Assembly (NCBI GenBank): GCA_035527275.1 | Contig: DATLBA010000053.1 | Location: 1 to 16,145, forward strand | Source: DATLBA01 sp035527275 | Lineage (GTDB): Bacteria; Planctomycetota; Phycisphaerae; FEN-1346 | Direction of reading: 5' to 3' | Length of the DNA stretch: 16,145 nt | Shown here: positions 5,830 through 12,387 of the stretch, one piece after another | Layout: the number at the start of each line of letters is the position of its first letter | How positions within the stretch are numbered: position 1 is the stretch's first letter | Program-made: the position numbers and the translations under genes | Notes under the pieces: generated by a model | What the model saw: the letters and a program-made list of their open reading frames with translations, nothing else | Told to the model about the DNA's origin: nothing | Database searches by the model: none

Positions 5830-7467
5830 TTAGTCCTTCTGGAAGTGGCCTGGCGGGAAGGTCTTGCCCAGGGTCTCGAGGCTCAGCAGCGCGCGGGCGC
5901 GGACGAGGTTAATCGGATCGTCGAGGCGTTTTTCGAGGGCCTCAATGGCCTCAGGCGTTGCGGCGCCGGCTTCGCCGAGCGCCTCGGCGGCGGTCGCGCG
6001 GAGGAGCCAGGACGGCGATTCCAGCGCCTCGAGTAGGACGGCGACTGCTTCAGTGCCGCCGATTCTGCCGAGCGCCCGGATGGCCGCCTGCTCGGGCCGA
6101 CCATACACGCCGCCCACGCGCAATAGCTTCTCGACGGAGGGCGAGACCGTCCCGGCCATTTTCGCCAGGTCCGGCACCGCGTCTGGATACCGCGACTCGC
6201 CGAGCCCCGAAGCCGCCAGCGACCGCACCAGAGGCGACGGGTCCTTCAGCATGAGGACCAGTTGCTTGCTGCCGTAGAGGGTTCCGATTTGGCCGAGAGC
6301 CCGGGCGACGGTCGCGCGGACAAGCGGTTCGGGATCGTCGATCACGCCCATCAGGGCCGCTTGGGCGGCGGGATGGCCGATGCGTCCGAGGGCCGACGCC
6401 GCCGCCGACCGCACGTGTTTGTTCGGGGAGTCGAGCAGCCGGCTGATCCAGGGGATGTCGTCGCGGCCGGCGTGCGGCGCGAGCGCCAGCACGGCTTCAA
6501 CGAGTAGTTCCTCCGACGGAGGTCCATCGAGGATGTAGCGGCGGAGCGTCGCGGCGGCCGGTCGGCCGATGGCCCCCAGCGCTTGAATCACATCGTGCTT
6601 CTCGGGGCGTGGGCCCGCGAGTTTGTCCGCCAGCCGGCCGACGAGCCCGGCGGCCCCGAGGTTCCCCGCCGCGCGGATTGCGTTGTGCCGAACACCCCGG
6701 TCCGGATCGTCCAGACCTTGGGTCACCAGACCTTTGAGGCGCGGGTCGGGGCGAAGGACCAGGGCCTGCATGACGGCCCGCCGCACGACGGCATCGCCTT
6801 CGAACAGCGTCGGCAGCAGCGTCGGGCCGAGGTCGGTGTCGTGGCGAACGCAAGCCAGTGCCACCCTGGCGCATACGGTAGGCTGGTCCGAGTCGGCCAA
6901 TCGGAGCAGGGCGCGGCGAGCGCCGGCGTCGCCGATGCGGGCGAGCAGATCGGCGGCCAGGACGGCTTCGGCATCGCCGGCGCCGAGGGCGCTTCGCAGT
7001 TCGGCGCGCTTGGCTGAGATGAGCGCCTTGAGGTCCGGCATGCCCTGTGGGTCGTCGAGTTCCCCCAAAGCGGTGAGGACCTTGGGCGCCACCTCCGCAA
7101 AGGAACCGTTGACGGCAAGCGGCGCGAGCCCGTCGGGACTCCGTTCGATATACGCCGCCTGAGCCACGCCCCGCACGAGGGAATCGGCGTGGGAAACGGC
7201 GGGCAAAACAAGGTAGGGGTTCCCTGCGGCCGCACGGGCGCCGAGCGCCTGAGCCGCCGCCGCGCGCACGGCCAAGTCGTCCGAATCGAGCAGTTGGGCC
7301 ATCGCTTCGAGCGTTTGTTCCTCCGGCTTGCCGGTCTCACAGGCGAGAATCAACTCCGCCCGCCTCATTCGGTCCTCGCGCATCGCAGGCGCGCAGCCGA
7401 CGAGGGCCGTGGCCATCGCGGAAGCCACCCACGCGCCCATCCCGAGGAGAGCCATTCGCTTGTTCAT
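5830..7467 (-). CDS. HEAT-repeat lipoprotein
   Basis: A 545-residue protein. The start at 7467 follows a GGAGCGAAAGC site and gives a lipoprotein signal peptide ending in LVGC, with Cys25 as the lipidated residue and Ala at +2, which predicts outer-membrane sorting. The rest is a long series of HEAT/PBS-type helical repeats of ~30 residues, each with a pattern like D-D-x-x-x-V-R-x-x-A-x-x-A-L-G (for example SDDLAVRAAAAQALG, SPNKHVRSAAASALG, DPEPLVRATVARALG). Such solenoids bind proteins or act as scaffolds; no enzymatic motif is seen. A promoter candidate lies at 7524-7553, so it may start its own unit with the glycosyltransferase. An earlier in-frame start (7515) would give a longer N-terminus and spoil the signal peptide. 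Confidence 0.85.
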   Translation of the reverse strand: MNKRMALLGMGAWVASAMATALVGCAPAMREDRMRRAELILACETGKPEEQTLEAMAQLLDSDDLAVRAAAAQALGARAAAGNPYLVLPAVSHADSLVRGVAQAAYIERSPDGLAPLAVNGSFAEVAPKVLTALGELDDPQGMPDLKALISAKRAELRSALGAGDAEAVLAADLLARIGDAGARRALLRLADSDQPTVCARVALACVRHDTDLGPTLLPTLFEGDAVVRRAVMQALVLRPDPRLKGLVTQGLDDPDRGVRHNAIRAAGNLGAAGLVGRLADKLAGPRPEKHDVIQALGAIGRPAAATLRRYILDGPPSEELLVEAVLALAPHAGRDDIPWISRLLDSPNKHVRSAAASALGRIGHPAAQAALMGVIDDPEPLVRATVARALGQIGTLYGSKQLVLMLKDPSPLVRSLAASGLGESRYPDAVPDLAKMAGTVSPSVEKLLRVGGVYGRPEQAAIRALGRIGGTEAVAVLLEALESPSWLLRATAAEALGEAGAATPEAIEALEKRLDDPINLVRARALLSLETLGKTFPPGHFQKD

Positions 7468-7523
7468 GCTTTCGCTCCGATTCACCGAAAACCTGGTCGG
7501 GCAGACTCTTGGCAAGCGGGCGC

Positions 7524-7553
7524 ACTATAAGGTCGGGCGTCCCGCGCGTGCAA
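7524..7553 (-). promoter_or_regulatory. Promoter for the HEAT lipoprotein gene
   Basis: On the minus strand TTGCAC (7553-7548) and TATAGT (7529-7524) are 18 bp apart. The start of transcription would fall near 7517, about 50 bp before the gene. The -10 matches 5 of 6; the -35 is weaker. Confidence 0.45.
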
Positions 7554-7559
7554 GCCAAA

Positions 7560-8291
7560 TCAGGAGCCCTGTCGGCGGCCGCCAGCGCCCGTTGCCTTAT
7601 ACGCAGACGGGCAAAGGCGCTCAAGGACACAGGCGGGGCAATCGGGCCGGCGGGCGCGACAGATGCGGCGACCGTGTTCAATCAGCAGAACGTGGAAGGC
7701 GTAAACCAGGGCGTCCGGCACCATCTCCGCCAGGACATCATGGGCCTTTTCGGCACTCGTCTTCGGGCCGATGAGGCCGAGGCGGCGGCTGACGCGGCGC
7801 ACGTGGGTGTCCACCGGAAGCACGGGCCGCTTCAAGGCAAACAGGAGGACGCAGGCGGCCGTTTTGGGGCCGACGCCCGGCAACCGCGCCAGATACTGCT
7901 TGATGTGGTCGGTCGGCCGGCGCCGGAGGAAATTCAGACTGACGCAGCCGTGCTCTTGTCGGATTATGCGCAGAAGCCCAGAGATGTTCTTCGCTTTCTG
8001 TCGGTGGAGCCCTGCGGGCCGAATCGCGGCGGCGATCTTTGAGAGCGGCGCCTCGGCCGCGCTTCCCCAATCAGGGAAGGCCGCCTTCAGTTGCCGCATC
8101 GCCGCATGGGCGTTCCTGGCAGTGGTGTTTTGGCTCAGGATCGTGCCGACGAGCGAATCGAGCGGCCGGTCTCCGTTGGGGGGAGGCCTGCCGGTCCCGC
8201 CCGCTTTCCACACCCGTTTGCCATAAGCCTTTTCCAGGCGCCGGACGATGGTGCGGACGGCGGGTGCGCGGGTCGGCGCGGCGCGGTTCAC
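7560..8291 (-). CDS. nth: Endonuclease III-family DNA glycosylase
   Basis: A 243-residue base-excision-repair glycosylase/AP lyase. It has the helix-hairpin-helix LPGVGPKTAA (137-146) with Lys143 at the catalytic lysine position, the catalytic Asp161 in PVDTHVRRV, and a C-terminal [4Fe-4S] loop C211-x6-C218-x2-C221-x5-C227. These are all hallmarks of Nth rather than MutY, although the N-terminal region is longer and Arg/Pro-rich. It removes oxidised pyrimidines and cuts the AP site. The start is GTG at 8291, which overlaps the TGA of tatC by 4 bp (GTGA), so translation is probably coupled to tatC. Some family members with this motif set are distinct Nth-like paralogues, so the exact substrate is open. 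Confidence 0.88.
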   Translation of the reverse strand: MNRAAPTRAPAVRTIVRRLEKAYGKRVWKAGGTGRPPPNGDRPLDSLVGTILSQNTTARNAHAAMRQLKAAFPDWGSAAEAPLSKIAAAIRPAGLHRQKAKNISGLLRIIRQEHGCVSLNFLRRRPTDHIKQYLARLPGVGPKTAACVLLFALKRPVLPVDTHVRRVSRRLGLIGPKTSAEKAHDVLAEMVPDALVYAFHVLLIEHGRRICRARRPDCPACVLERLCPSAYKATGAGGRRQGS

Positions 8292-9130
8292 GCGGCCTCC
8301 TCCGGTCGGCCTCCTCGCCGCTTCCTCAGACTGAGCCAGGCCAGCAGCAGGCCCACCTCATAGAGGGCGATCAGCGGGACCGCCATCAGGACCATGGTGA
8401 CCGGGTCCTGGGGCGTGAGGACGGCTCCCAAGACGCACATCAGGAGGATGACGAACTTTTGTTTGCGCGCCAGCGATTCGAGCGGCACGATCCCCGTCCG
8501 CGCCAGGAACAGGACGATGATGGGCGTCTGAAACGCCACGCCGAAAATGAGCGTCATCCAGGCCACGAACCGCAAGTACTTGCCGATGAACAGGCTCGGA
8601 TCAATCATCGGCACGCCGTCCACCACGATGCTCGAAGCCGGCCCCATCAGGGTCTGGAGCGCAATCGGCAACATAAGGAAGTAGAAGGCCACGGCGCCGC
8701 CGAAAAAAAGAACGAAACTGGCCAGGCCGTATGCGTAAACGAACCGGCGTTCGCGAGGATACAGGGCCACGCCGACGAAGGCCCAGGCCTGGTAAATGAC
8801 CCACGGGCTGGCGACGACGGCGCCCAGGAGCAGGCTGACCAGGATGATGGCGATGTAAAGGGAGATGGGGTCGCCTTGAATGATGCGGGGCGGGGGCCAC
8901 ACCGTCCGCCGGGTTTCCTGGTCCGGCGTCGGCATTTCGGGGAGGGTTTCGCTTCGCGCCGCGAGTGCCTCGGAGGCTTCCTTGTATGGGCGGATCAGGC
9001 CCGCGACGATCGGCTTGTAGAAAACGCCGCAAATGGCCGCCGCCACGGCGATGCCCACCAGCGCGCGAATGATGTGCGCCCGCAACGCCTCAAGGTGCTC
9101 GCCGAAGGTCATCTCGGAATCGGGCTTCAT
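8288..9130 (-). CDS. tatC: Sec-independent translocase subunit TatC
   Basis: A 280-residue inner-membrane protein and the twin-arginine signal receptor of the Tat export system. It opens with FGEHLEALR (9-17), the conserved cytoplasmic motif, followed by TM1 (about 20-38). A periplasmic loop runs to ~90, then TM2 and the conserved block SPWVIYQAWAFVGVALYPRER (108-128), then TM3-TM6 with FGVAFQTPIIVLFL and LTPQDPVTMVLMAVPLIALYEVG. The usual PGLY in the second block reads VALY here, a departure from most TatC proteins. No tatA or tatB is beside it. The gene begins 10 bp after the stop of the radical SAM gene and ends in a 4-bp overlap with nth. A later Met (M7) is a possible alternative start. 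Confidence 0.95.
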   Translation of the reverse strand: MKPDSEMTFGEHLEALRAHIIRALVGIAVAAAICGVFYKPIVAGLIRPYKEASEALAARSETLPEMPTPDQETRRTVWPPPRIIQGDPISLYIAIILVSLLLGAVVASPWVIYQAWAFVGVALYPRERRFVYAYGLASFVLFFGGAVAFYFLMLPIALQTLMGPASSIVVDGVPMIDPSLFIGKYLRFVAWMTLIFGVAFQTPIIVLFLARTGIVPLESLARKQKFVILLMCVLGAVLTPQDPVTMVLMAVPLIALYEVGLLLAWLSLRKRRGGRPEEAA

Positions 9131-9140
9131 GAGCAGCCGC

Positions 9141-10556
9141 CTAGGACGCCGCCACCGACAGCCCGACCTCTCGCTCGCCCTTCAGGAAGTTCCGGTAATC
9201 GCTCAGTTCCATCAGGAGATCGCGGGCCTTCCGGGCGCGCTGCATGGTGATGCGGCCGCTTGAGATCCAATCGTAGATGAGTTCCGGATTGTCGGGCCGG
9301 TAGAGGCTGGCGAACTCCTTGTAGAACTCCTCGCGGCTGAGCCGCGTCGGCAGGACGGCGTGCAGGGCGTCGAACAGGCGATAGTCGCGGGTGACCAGTT
9401 CGTCGCACCGCTCCTTGTAGAGGTCGGTTCCCGGCAGGGGCGTCAGGATCGTGAACTGGGGGTAGATGATGCCCTTTTCCTCGCGGTACCGCTTGAGGTC
9501 CCGGAAATCCTCGTGCGTGAAATCGGGGTCCACGATGAAAGCCCCCCACATGTGGACGCCCAGGCGGTTCAGAATGTCCATCGCCTTTTCGTTCTGTTCG
9601 ACCGTGGCGCCCTTGTTGACGGCGTCGAGGCGCTGCTGCGTGGCGGCCTCGAAGCCGATCAGAATGGTATCGAGGCCCACGTCGCGGAACGCCTCAATGA
9701 GGTCGGGGTGCTTCGAAATGGTGTCGGTCCGAGCCTGCATCCCGATCGTTTTCTTGATGCCGCGCTCGCGAATGAGATTCACAATGCGCCACGCGCGCTT
9801 CACGTGCGAGAGGAAGTTGTCGTCCACGAAACTGATGGCGGCCGGCTTGACGGCTTCCATCTCGTCCACGACGCGCTCGGCCGAGGTGTAGCGGCACGTC
9901 TTATGGTAAAACTTCCAGACCGAACAGAAGTTGCAGCGGAAGGGACATCCGCGGCTCGTTGCGATGCAGGCGTGCGGCCGGTCGAAAAGGAAGAAGTACC
10001 GGTCCGCATACCGCTCGACCAGATGACGCGCGGGCATCGGCAAATTGTCCAGAGAGGGCCGGAGCATCCGGGCGGGGTTCTCGACCCACTTGTTGTCTTC
10101 CCGGCGCCACGCCAGTCCGTCGATTCCGGCCAGGGCCTCGGTCGGGTGGTCGGCCCCGGAGCGGTCGAGCGCCTCGAGGAGTTCTCGAAACGTGTCTTCT
10201 CCTTCGCCAATGGCGATGGCGTCCACGTAGGGCTTTTGAAAATCGTTCGGGACGAGGCTCGCGTGGTGGCCGCCGACGACCGTCAACACCTCCGGCAGGA
10301 CCGTCTTGGCCCGCTTCAAAAGGTCCCGGGCGTTGTAGACCTCCGTCGTCAGACAGGTGACCGCCACAACGTCGGGCTGAAACGTCTCAAGCGTTTCCAG
10401 GAACGTGTCTTCCAGCCGCATGTCCAGCAGGCGAACGTCGTGGTGCGGGCAGGCGACCGCCCCAACCGATTCCAACGCCAGCGGCTCGGGAACGGCCGCG
10501 CGCCGAAAACCGATATAGTCCGGCGGAGGCGGAGGTTGGACCAGCAGAACTCGCAC
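9141..10556 (-). CDS. B12-binding radical SAM protein, HpnR-like
   Basis: A 471-residue class B-type radical SAM protein. Residues 1-140 are a cobalamin-binding Rossmann domain (MRVLLVQPPPP, PDVVAVTCLT, VVGGHHAS), without a DxHxxG histidine. The SAM domain has C204-PFR-C208-NF-C211 for the [4Fe-4S] cluster, FVDDNF, GMQARTDT, GFEA and the LTPLPGTDLY strand. The tail TRDYRLFDALHAVLPTRLS resembles a block I recall from HpnR, the hopanoid C-3 methylase, so a methyl transfer to an unactivated carbon is plausible; BchE-like or other B12/SAM methylases are alternatives. No hopanoid genes are nearby. The GTG at 10556 is preceded by AAGGGG. It heads a run of minus-strand genes (tatC 10 bp later). Confidence 0.82.
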   Translation of the reverse strand: MRVLLVQPPPPPDYIGFRRAAVPEPLALESVGAVACPHHDVRLLDMRLEDTFLETLETFQPDVVAVTCLTTEVYNARDLLKRAKTVLPEVLTVVGGHHASLVPNDFQKPYVDAIAIGEGEDTFRELLEALDRSGADHPTEALAGIDGLAWRREDNKWVENPARMLRPSLDNLPMPARHLVERYADRYFFLFDRPHACIATSRGCPFRCNFCSVWKFYHKTCRYTSAERVVDEMEAVKPAAISFVDDNFLSHVKRAWRIVNLIRERGIKKTIGMQARTDTISKHPDLIEAFRDVGLDTILIGFEAATQQRLDAVNKGATVEQNEKAMDILNRLGVHMWGAFIVDPDFTHEDFRDLKRYREEKGIIYPQFTILTPLPGTDLYKERCDELVTRDYRLFDALHAVLPTRLSREEFYKEFASLYRPDNPELIYDWISSGRITMQRARKARDLLMELSDYRNFLKGEREVGLSVAAS

Positions 10557-10681
10557 GCCACGTGCCCCTTAAGATGGACGGCGCCCTCACTGCAGTCCGG
10601 CGATACGGTATGGTAACGCAAACCCCTGCCCCCGACAAGGCAAAAGGGGCGGGCAAGCGGTAGCGCGGCGCGTTCCGCCGC

Positions 10682-10696
10682 GAGCCGCCGCGGCTC
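10682..10696 (+). repeat. Small hairpin, GAGCC/GGCTC
   Basis: GAGCC (10682-10686) and GGCTC (10692-10696) enclose a 5-nt loop. It is the first of three hairpins in the 10557-10842 gap. Confidence 0.4.
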
Positions 10697-10705
10697 CGTT
10701 GTATC

Positions 10706-10730
10706 AGCCCCCGGTGACTCACCGGGGGCT
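10706..10730 (+). repeat. REP-like palindrome, perfect 10-bp stem
   Basis: AGCCCCCGGT (10706-10715) pairs perfectly with ACCGGGGGCT (10721-10730) around the loop GACTC. No T-run follows on either strand, so it reads as a REP-type palindrome rather than a terminator. Its sequence differs from the REP pair at 1404-1465. Confidence 0.65.
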
Positions 10731-10756
10731 AAATTGGGCGCCGTGGCGAAGGTGGC

Positions 10757-10777
10757 CGGCCCGCCTGAGGCGGGCCG
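10757..10777 (+). repeat. Palindrome, perfect 9-bp stem with TGA loop
   Basis: CGGCCCGCC (10757-10765) and GGCGGGCCG (10769-10777) form a GC-only stem around TGA. It lies 27 bp after the palindrome at 10706-10730, between pilZ-1 and the radical SAM gene. Besides these three hairpins I see no gene in 10557-10842. Confidence 0.6.
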
Positions 10778-10842
10778 CCGGATGGCAGACATGATCGTGC
10801 GCCGGACCGATTGGCGGCGCAAAACCCGGCTCGGTGCTGGAA

Positions 10843-11301
10843 TTACCGCCGCAGGTCCCGCGGCGGCCCGGCCCCCGGTGCGAGAGGTTCGAGGCCCTCC
10901 TCGGTCACTTGCGAAGCGATGCTGAAGAGGCGAGGCAATTGCCACCAGGGCGACGCCGTCGGCTCCGCTCGAGTCTGGCAGAACTCAACCCCCACCTGAT
11001 AGCGGTCGCTGTCGCGCCGACAATGCGCGACGCGTCCGGTCAGTTCAAGCGGCGGGTGCTTTCCACTGGACGACAGCCGCAGCGTGAGCCGTTCGTTCCG
11101 TTTGAGACGGACGGGGCTCTCGGCCCGGAGACCCCCGAGCGAGAAATCCCGCAGTTTCATTCGACACCGCGCGGCGGGGCTGTCGCAGCCCTCCCTGAGG
11201 TCGTCGCGAACGGTGTCCAATGGAAGGCGCGCAGCGAAGCGGCCGAACCGTCGCCGCTCCTTCCCGATGCCCCGGCCCGTAATGTCTGATTTTGTGACCA
11301 T
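10843..11301 (-). CDS. PilZ-domain protein 1 (c-di-GMP receptor)
   Basis: A 152-residue single PilZ domain. The c-di-GMP binding signature is complete: R17-R-F-G-R21 (RxxxR) and D52-F-S54-L-G-G57 ((D/N)xSxxG), followed by the VGVEF strand near residue 103. After the domain come ~45 residues rich in Pro, Gly and Arg, probably disordered. The start at 11301 (ATG after CAGGATG) is preferred to an in-frame upstream Met at 11355 that lacks a clear ribosome binding site. Likely role: a cytoplasmic effector that changes a partner (often motility or secretion) when c-di-GMP binds; no partner can be named here. It is paralogous to the PilZ gene at 11734 and shares its promoter element. Confidence 0.85.
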   Translation of the reverse strand: MVTKSDITGRGIGKERRRFGRFAARLPLDTVRDDLREGCDSPAARCRMKLRDFSLGGLRAESPVRLKRNERLTLRLSSSGKHPPLELTGRVAHCRRDSDRYQVGVEFCQTRAEPTASPWWQLPRLFSIASQVTEEGLEPLAPGAGPPRDLRR

Positions 11302-11413
11302 CAAATGTCCATCCTGACGCCAGTGGGCGTCTGGGCCGAACCTTCTCATCTGCAAGGACGGCCCGCCAGTGCCTTATCGACACCTGGACGCCCAATCTTT
11401 AGTGGTCCAGGGG

Positions 11414-11445
11414 AGTATGGCGCATATTGCGGCAAAAGCAAACGC
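11414..11445 (-). promoter_or_regulatory. pilZ-1 promoter with shared GCGTTTGCTTTT element
   Basis: On the minus strand, GCGTTTGCTTTT (11445-11434) covers the -35 box TTGCTT (11441-11436), followed after 16 bp by CATACT (11419-11414). The same 12-mer lies at the same place before pilZ-2 (12196-12185). Transcription from about 11407 gives a ~105-nt leader. Confidence 0.5.
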
Positions 11446-11583
11446 GTCCCCCGGAAATTTTGTGCGCTCGAGGCCCTCTATGCCACATGGGCGGCACGAT
11501 GCACCGGCTAGGGGGCTACGAAACGGGTGGGCCGCGGGCCGTCATCCGGGCGCCTTTCGCTACAAGGGTTCGTTTTCGGGAGT

Positions 11584-11611
11584 TCGGCGGCGAGACAGTC
11601 TCTGCCGCCGA
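11584..11611 (+). other. Strong hairpin in the PilZ spacer
   Basis: TCGGCGGCGAGA pairs with TCTC-T-GCCGCCGA (one bulged T) around the loop CAG. It could be a transcript structure of pilZ-2 read-through or of an unrecognised small RNA. Confidence 0.45.
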
Positions 11612-11669
11612 CGCATCCGTCCCCCTTGTTGACGGCCCGTCGTTGTTTTCGGAACAACTCGGATTGTCT

Positions 11670-11695
11670 GGGAACCGCGCCGAGTCGCGGTTCCC
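11670..11695. terminator. Hairpin, possible end of the pilZ-2 transcript
   Basis: GGGAACCGCG (11670-11679) and CGCGGTTCCC (11686-11695) form a perfect 10-bp stem with a 6-nt loop. It lies 38 bp after the pilZ-2 stop. No U-tract follows on the minus strand; on the plus strand a weakly T-rich stretch does. Its role as a terminator is therefore uncertain. Confidence 0.4.
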
Positions 11696-11733
11696 CGCTT
11701 CTTTATAAGTTTTGGCCCTGACGCCGGGGGGCC

Positions 11734-12075
11734 TCAGTCTGGGCTAATGGCCTCTCGCTCCGGCCAAGGCTCTTCGAAAGCGATGCCCACGGTGTAATGG
11801 CCGCCGTGTTGCTCGCACCGTGTGACCGTCCCTTGCGTATCTTGTCCCTTTCGAGGTCCGAGGGGCGGGAAGAAAACCATCAGAGGCTCGCGGTCCTGAA
11901 GGAATTCCGGGCAAATGGCCGCCAGCCCCCCGCGTGAAACGTTCAGGACGCGAAGGCCGATCGCATGACGCCGATCATCCATGGGAGTGTTCTGCCGCAC
12001 CGCCGTCAGGGGGGCTTCAATGACGAACCGCGGAAACCGGCGACGTTCAGACCCGCTGGGCGGTTTCCGACTCAT
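11734..12075 (-). CDS. PilZ-domain protein 2 (c-di-GMP receptor)
   Basis: A 113-residue, single-domain PilZ protein. The binding signature is R12-R-F-P-R16 and N45-V-S47-R-G-G50, with the closing YTVGIAF strand at 95-101. There is no extra domain and no membrane segment, so it is a stand-alone cytoplasmic c-di-GMP receptor. AAGGAGGG (12088-12081) ends 5 bp before the ATG at 12075; a GTG one codon earlier is too close to it. It is a clear relative of the PilZ protein encoded downstream, suggesting a tandem duplication that has since diverged, but each copy has kept the same -35 element in its own promoter. Confidence 0.87.
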   Translation of the reverse strand: MSRKPPSGSERRRFPRFVIEAPLTAVRQNTPMDDRRHAIGLRVLNVSRGGLAAICPEFLQDREPLMVFFPPLGPRKGQDTQGTVTRCEQHGGHYTVGIAFEEPWPEREAISPD

Positions 12076-12163
12076 CACGCCCTCCTTGTCCCAGGACAGG
12101 AACAGGTCCGGACTTGCTTCGATTCAACCGCCGAAGGGACACACAGCCCTCACCCTCAAACAA

Positions 12164-12196
12164 ACTATACCTCAATTTTGCCGGAAAAGCAAACGC
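12164..12196 (-). promoter_or_regulatory. pilZ-2 promoter with shared GCGTTTGCTTTT element
   Basis: On the minus strand TTGCTT (12192-12187) and TATAGT (12169-12164) are exactly 17 bp apart. The -35 lies inside GCGTTTGCTTTT (12196-12185), identical to the element before pilZ-1. The leader is about 80 nt. The plus-strand reading AAAAGC-AAAC-GCTTTT with a T-run could be taken for a small terminator, but it coincides with this -35. Confidence 0.6.
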
Positions 12197-12327
12197 TTTT
12201 TTTGCCATTTTTTTGGGAGAGCCGAGCGTCGTGCCCCCGGTTGGGCCCGGGTCGTAGCCGCGGCGTTGGGCGGCCCGGAGCGGTTGGGCGCGGCCTTGCG
12301 AACCCGCCCGCGACCCGCTTTTTGGCG

Positions 12328-12356
12328 TTGCTCCCGTCGCTCCCCCGCCCTAATAT
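12328..12356 (+). promoter_or_regulatory. Candidate promoter of the oxidoreductase operon
   Basis: TTGCTC (12328-12333) and TAATAT (12351-12356) have a 17-bp spacer; an overlapping TATAGT lies at 12354-12359. It would give a leader of roughly 25 nt before the GTG at 12388. The 312-bp gap 12076-12387 holds this and the divergent pilZ-2 promoter; I see nothing else in it. Confidence 0.4.
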
Positions 12357-12387
12357 AGTGCTCCCGCTTACCTGTCAGGAGGCGATT

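Larger units (their letters stand above)
11302..11733. other. Spacer between the two PilZ genes
   Basis: 432 bp with no supported gene. It holds the pilZ-1 promoter (11414-11445), a short CCTGGAC/GTCCAGG stem in its leader (11382-11410 region), and two strong hairpins at 11584-11611 and 11670-11695. I could not match it to a known riboswitch. Confidence 0.6.

Noticed and set aside
8039..9250. Long plus-strand frame opposite nth and tatC
   Set aside because: Low-complexity His/Gln/Arg/Asp-rich translation typical of antisense; both minus-strand genes are certain.
9360..10616. Long plus-strand frame opposite the radical SAM gene
   Set aside because: No motifs or ribosome binding site; the minus-strand enzyme carries the conserved CxxxCxxC.
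11427..11708. 93-codon plus-strand frame in the PilZ spacer
   Set aside because: No ribosome binding site, no motif, and it runs through both hairpins.
11302..11733. c-di-GMP riboswitch before pilZ-1
   Set aside because: I could not find the conserved GEMM-type core on either strand; only a promoter and hairpins are seen.
12185..12210. Plus-strand AAAAGC-AAAC-GCTTTT hairpin with T-run as a terminator
   Set aside because: It has no upstream plus-strand gene and coincides with the -35 element of the pilZ-2 promoter, shared with pilZ-1.
11965..12387. Upstream extension of the vorB frame
   Set aside because: It runs through the divergent promoter region and lacks family similarity; the GTG at 12388 has a strong ribosome binding site and fits family length.
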